A DNA stretch of 64,000 nucleotides from the NCBI RefSeq assembly GCF_030269925.1, contig NC_085127.1, forward strand, positions 1,619,501-1,683,500, written 5' to 3'. The notes beneath the pieces were generated by a model, which saw only the letters and a list, made by a program, of their open reading frames with translations, had not been told where the DNA came from and did not search any database. Position 1 is the first letter of the stretch. Each line of letters begins with the position of its first letter. The translations under genes were made by a program, and so were the position numbers. Positions 61,901-64,000 of this stretch are shown one piece after another. The stretch is from Bombyx mori. Taxonomy: Eukaryota > Arthropoda > Insecta > Lepidoptera > Bombycidae.

Positions 61901-63073
61901 CACAGTTATGCTGACGAAAATATCGTCACCACCGTCATATCGTTAATATGCCCCACGGCAGAAATAGGCAGGGCGGTGGTACCTACCCGTGCGGACTCAC
62001 AAGACGACCACCAGTAATTACGCAAATTATAATTTTGCGGGTTTGATTTTTATTACACGATATAATTTACGATTATTTCTTCACCGTGGAAGTCAATCGT
62101 GAACATTTGTTAAGTACGTGATATATTTCATAAGAAAAATTTGCACTTGCTAATGGGATTCGAACACCAGTGCATCGCTAGATACAAATGCACCGGACGT
62201 CTTATCCTTAGGACACGACGACTTCTATAATATGTTCTGGTTTAACTAATAACTAATAACCAATGTTTACTGTTCGCTAGGCCACGAAGTCTGGCGGCGT
62301 GGCGGTGCTGGTCGGCATGGGAGCGCCCGAGCAGACCGTGCCGCTCGCGGGCGCCCTCTCGCGGGAGGTCGACATCCGGGGCATCTTCCGATACGTTAAC
62401 GAGTAAGTACATACGTGGCACCACACACAGGCAGGATGTCAGCACTAGTAAATCGCCATGATTTCCTTCATTTTTCATCCTTAAATCAAATTTCTCTTGT
62501 AATTGGGAATGCTGTGTATAAGAGAAATGACCCTTCACATATATGTATATTTTAAATTATACATCGATTTTTTTTAAATCCTTCATTAAAAATAAAATAT
62601 AAGATATCTAGTTAATATGTTACTGCCATCTACAGGAGCAACGGAAACTTATTACAAGCCATCTAGTGCCCGACGCCCGTAAACAGAATGTGTAGGTATA
62701 AGAGAAACGACCTAGCTCGCTTTCTCCCTCTCTCTAAGGTCGAGTGGTTCGCGAGACGCGGTGTATTTTCTTACTCTCGCTCGTCCTAAATTTTATCTTT
62801 TCTCTCTAACCGTAACGAATCTGTCGCGAGTTAAATTTCAACTCTCAACGCACCTAAATAAGTTTCACTACAAAAACATATCGTTAAATCTTCAGCTACC
62901 CCACTGCACTAGCGATGGTAGCGAGTGGGAAAATAAACGTGAAGCCGCTGGTCACCCACCACTTCAGCATCGAGGAGAGCCTGGAGGCGTACGAAGTGGC
63001 GCGCCAGGGGGCCGGCATCAAGGTCATGATCCACGTCCAGCCGCGAGACACAAACAACCCACAAAAGTTCTGA
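52966..63073 (+). CDS. SDH: Sorbitol dehydrogenase, tandem copy B, eight exons, 358 aa
   Basis: Exons: 52966-53019, 55342-55375, 56124-56257, 58932-59122, 60366-60550, 61631-61809, 62281-62402, 62896-63073; each exon has exactly the length of its copy-A partner. Catalytic zinc ligands (GICGSD, GHEAS), the four-Cys structural-zinc loop, VLGAGPIG and the NAD-selective Asp are intact. The protein differs from copy A at about 13 residues, all in exons 1, 2, 3 and 6. Exon 3 changes GSDVHYW to GSDIQYW (H46Q), the site aligning with the alcohol dehydrogenase proton-relay His, and EEP to QKP. Exon 6 has five changes. Exons 4, 5, 7 and 8 encode identical protein. The poly(A) signal is at 63476-63481. 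Confidence 0.95.
53331..53577 (-). mobile_element. Bm1 SINE body, SDH-B intron 1
   Basis: T run, GGTTTAGATGGGTGGACGAG, near-consensus body, end GGTCCTACCACCAGTAAAA. Absent from copy A. Confidence 0.93.
53690..54000. repeat. Imperfect long inverted repeat, SDH-B intron 1
   Basis: ACGCTTTTATAGAAAATCCAA (about 53720) is answered by TTGGATTTCTATAAAAGCGTA (about 53936), with flanking A/T-rich arms (AAATAAATTATAGTTTAAAAA against TTTTTAAACTATTATTTATT). It is a ~300-bp foldback or MITE of unknown family. Not present in copy A. Confidence 0.7.
54178..54330 (-). mobile_element. LINE 3' UTR relic, SDH-B intron 1
   Basis: GGCGAGCTCACGGGGCTCAG ... GGTCGGAATCGCGACTTGCC. Orthologous position to 37693-37990 in copy A, without the nested LINE tail. 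Confidence 0.75.
54370..54470 (+). mobile_element. Internally deleted Jockey 3' UTR, SDH-B intron 1
   Basis: ATCAGCCCGCTGAGTTTCTCG joined to TCGAAAGGCCTTCAGGATACC and an A run at about 54456-54467. It belongs to the subfamily of the full-length element at 18848-24016. Confidence 0.7.
54600..55092. repeat. Decayed Bm1 pieces and the intron-1 segment matched inversely in copy A
   Basis: 54610-54725 is a degenerate plus-strand Bm1 (GAGACCTTGCAGTTATGTCTC ... AATCAGGTGGGCTTATCC). 54725-54990 is the segment found inverted at 45215-45543. 54992-55092 is a minus-strand Bm1 scrap (GGTCTACCTGGTGTTATGTGG). Confidence 0.65.
56936..57274 (+). mobile_element. Non-LTR retrotransposon 3' end with 12-bp TSD, SDH-B intron 3
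   Basis: AAATGTAGACAA occurs at 56924-56935 and 57275-57286. Copy A has the site once (about 40527-40538) without the insert. The insert encodes a broken C terminus with [19 protein letters not shown], the Cys-His pattern at the end of many I/Jockey-group ORF2 proteins, and ends with a TAAATAAAGAC tail. Confidence 0.85.
58013..58490 (-). pseudogene. Bel/Pao-like polyprotein relic, SDH-B intron 3
   Basis: Two overlapping minus-strand frames separated by a frameshift carry segments typical of the protease to reverse transcriptase region of Bel/Pao elements: a PIDILLA-like stretch followed by a short acidic loop, then [20 protein letters not shown]. No LTRs or other domains are seen. It is absent from copy A, or lost from it. 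Confidence 0.6.
58745..58882 (+). mobile_element. Ancient Bm1 relic abutting SDH-B exon 4
   Basis: Orthologous to 46010-46150 in copy A: GTGGGTACCACCACCCTGC, GTTTGGAGGGTGGGACAGCC and GATGGGTTGTAAGCATCTGAG, ending ~50 bp before exon 4. Confidence 0.7.
59418..59858 (-). mobile_element. Full-length Bm1 SINE with tRNA-like head, SDH-B intron 4
   Basis: ~440 bp: T run, TGCTTAGATGGATGGACGAG, body, GCAAATTATAATTTTGCGG, CTTCACCGTGGAAGTCAATC, then GGTACCCGCCTTGGATTCGA and TTATCGTTTAGGCCACGTCG. The last two are the B-box and A-box-like segments read backwards. The same insertion is decayed in copy A at 46618-46790. Confidence 0.93.
60682..60928 (+). mobile_element. Bm1 SINE body, SDH-B intron 5
   Basis: CTGGTGGTAGGACCTTTTG to CATCTAAGCAATAAAAAAAA. 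No copy at the equivalent place in copy A (about 47230). Confidence 0.93.
61024..61464 (+). mobile_element. 441-bp Helitron-type non-autonomous element, SDH-B intron 5
   Basis: Starts TC (TCTATATATTAATACGTGAA) after an A and ends CTAG (GGGACCACTAG) before a T, the Helitron signature (5' TC, 3' CTRR, insertion between A and T, no duplication). A perfect hairpin TAGTCGAA/TTCGACTA lies ~25 bp before the end (about 61420-61436). Copy A keeps the uninterrupted site (CGTATAGTTTAAGTTAAG near 47268-47285). Confidence 0.8.
61948..62225 (-). mobile_element. Bm1 SINE, head and middle with partial body, SDH-B intron 6
   Basis: CCACGGCAGAAATAGGCAGG, GACTCACAAGACGACCACCAG, GCAAATTATAATTTTGCGGG, CTTCACCGTGGAAGTCAATC and CTTATCCTTAGGACACGACG in order; body truncated. 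Copy A retains only the last ~20 bp of this head (48707-48726). Confidence 0.88.
62640..62885 (+). repeat. Interspersed repeat shared with 24866-25085, SDH-B intron 7
   Basis: GCCCGACGCCCGTAAACAGAA, GAGAAACGACCTAGCTCGC, ACTCTCGCTCGTCCTAAAT and CTGTCGCGAGTTAAATTT in the same order as at 24866. It ends within ~10 bp of the exon 8 acceptor. The region is flanked by CAAGCCATCTAG/CATGCCATCTAG at its left in both copies. Confidence 0.72.
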
Positions 63074-63481
63074 ACTATTGCAACTAAATTATTCTAAAAA
63101 GAGTATACAGATTTCAGTAGGTATCATATCGAGGGCTGAAAGGCTTTGGTTTAAGCGGTATTTCGCTTAATACGCCACATTTATCTTTGTGATTAAAGGT
63201 GCGTTTTATTTGGTATTAGCATCAACAATTCTATGTTTTTGATTGAACTTCAATTAAGCTTACTACATTTAAATAGCTGAAGAAGTTTTTTTTTTTTGTT
63301 ATTATATTTTTTCCAAATTTTAAGCTTTAAATGGCTCTTCTGTAAAACTGCAAAAAGTCGCTTTAACCAAATGGCTTTTTACCAGTCAATATAGTGTTCT
63401 GTAGCAATTTTTCAAAGGGTAATCAATATGAACATCCCGATATGTACAACAATTGTCATAGCTATTATATGAAATAATAAA

Positions 63482-64000
63482 GATGACAATTATGTAATTA
63501 ATTTCTAAAGAAATATTATCCTGAAATTTAAAGTCAGATGACGATAAGCCCTTGTCTGCCGATAATCTTTGTGCCATATTGTAACGAATTTACTTTTCGT
63601 GTATAAATATTGATATTATAATATAAAAGTGTACGAAACACAGTGATAATTTTTAATTGTAACTGTTTATTGATGTTTTTTAGATGTACATAGGTTTCTA
63701 AGTAATGTCATTTACACAGGGTACGCGTGTTCCTAAAACCGATATATAATATTATATATACTGATACGCTGACATTTAAACAACAGCCATTGCTAAAAAA
63801 TGTTTTCATAATTTGTTATTCTGAAACTGTTGTGAAGGCTACTGGAGGTCGCCCCCCGCGTCACACAAGGGCGTTGACCTCCCCAGTAACTTAATCATTT
63901 AATTTATATTTCTGATTTTTTTTGAAAGAAATTTATTCGTATATGTAATAACTACCTATCGCAAGTCATTTCTCCAGTTTTCTAGCAGAAATCATAAATT
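63482..64000. other. SDH-B downstream flank, homologous to unit A
   Basis: Aligns with 49823-50370 downstream of copy A (shared TGACCTCCCCAGTAACTTAA and TTTTCTAGCAGAAATCAT), so the duplication reaches beyond the last gene and past the window end. No other feature seen. Confidence 0.7.

Noticed and set aside
62761..63087. 108-codon plus-strand frame at the SDH-B 3' end
   Set aside because: It runs across the exon 8 acceptor in a different frame from the enzyme; exon 8 in the SDH frame is clearly supported.

Overview
The window is nuclear DNA of a lepidopteran insect, most probably the silkworm Bombyx mori or a close relative. The evidence is some twenty copies of the Bm1 SINE (tRNA-like head, body starting near GGTGGTAGGACC, tail ATCTAAGCAATAAA), a DD37D mariner of the Bmmar/maT type, AT-rich intergenic DNA and small GT-AG spliced genes. 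No prokaryotic features, CRISPR arrays or structural RNA genes are present.

Layout. 1-2.7 kb: a two-exon gene for a DUF7869-type, transposase-like protein between short inverted repeats. 2.7-7.7 kb: repeats, MITEs and AT-rich DNA. 7.76-11.75 kb (minus): a six-exon alpha-arrestin gene. 12.71-17.72 kb (plus): a complete eight-exon RIOK2 kinase gene, divergent from the arrestin gene, with two TSD-flanked MITEs in its introns. 18.85-24.02 kb: a full-length Jockey-type non-LTR retrotransposon with two open ORFs, a poly(A) tail and a 12-bp target-site duplication. 24.05-27.77 kb (minus): a four-exon gene for a small secreted, cysteine-containing protein, probably of the DUF1091/ML-like type, whose 3' end abuts that retrotransposon. 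28-35.4 kb: a graveyard of SINEs, LINE ends, a pogo-like element and a broken mariner. 37.06-49.62 kb and 52.97-63.07 kb: two complete, tandem, eight-exon sorbitol dehydrogenase genes, each encoding 358 residues.

The sorbitol dehydrogenase pair is the most informative part. Both copies sit in one duplicated unit that starts near 36651 and near 52220; the second unit runs off the window end. Comparing them shows which transposons arrived before or after duplication, shows an inverted intron segment, and shows exons 4, 5, 7 and 8 almost identical at silent sites while introns differ widely. B. mori is known from the literature to carry closely related SDH-2 type genes linked to sorbitol use when diapause eggs terminate diapause; assigning these two loci to them is an inference.

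The host genes (arrestin adaptor, ribosome biogenesis kinase, secreted protein, polyol dehydrogenases) share no evident pathway. I see no multi-gene novel system. The best candidates for undescribed biology are the DUF7869 element, the Jockey element with in-frame TAA-TCA-ATG coupling of its two ORFs, and the exon homogenisation of the SDH pair.
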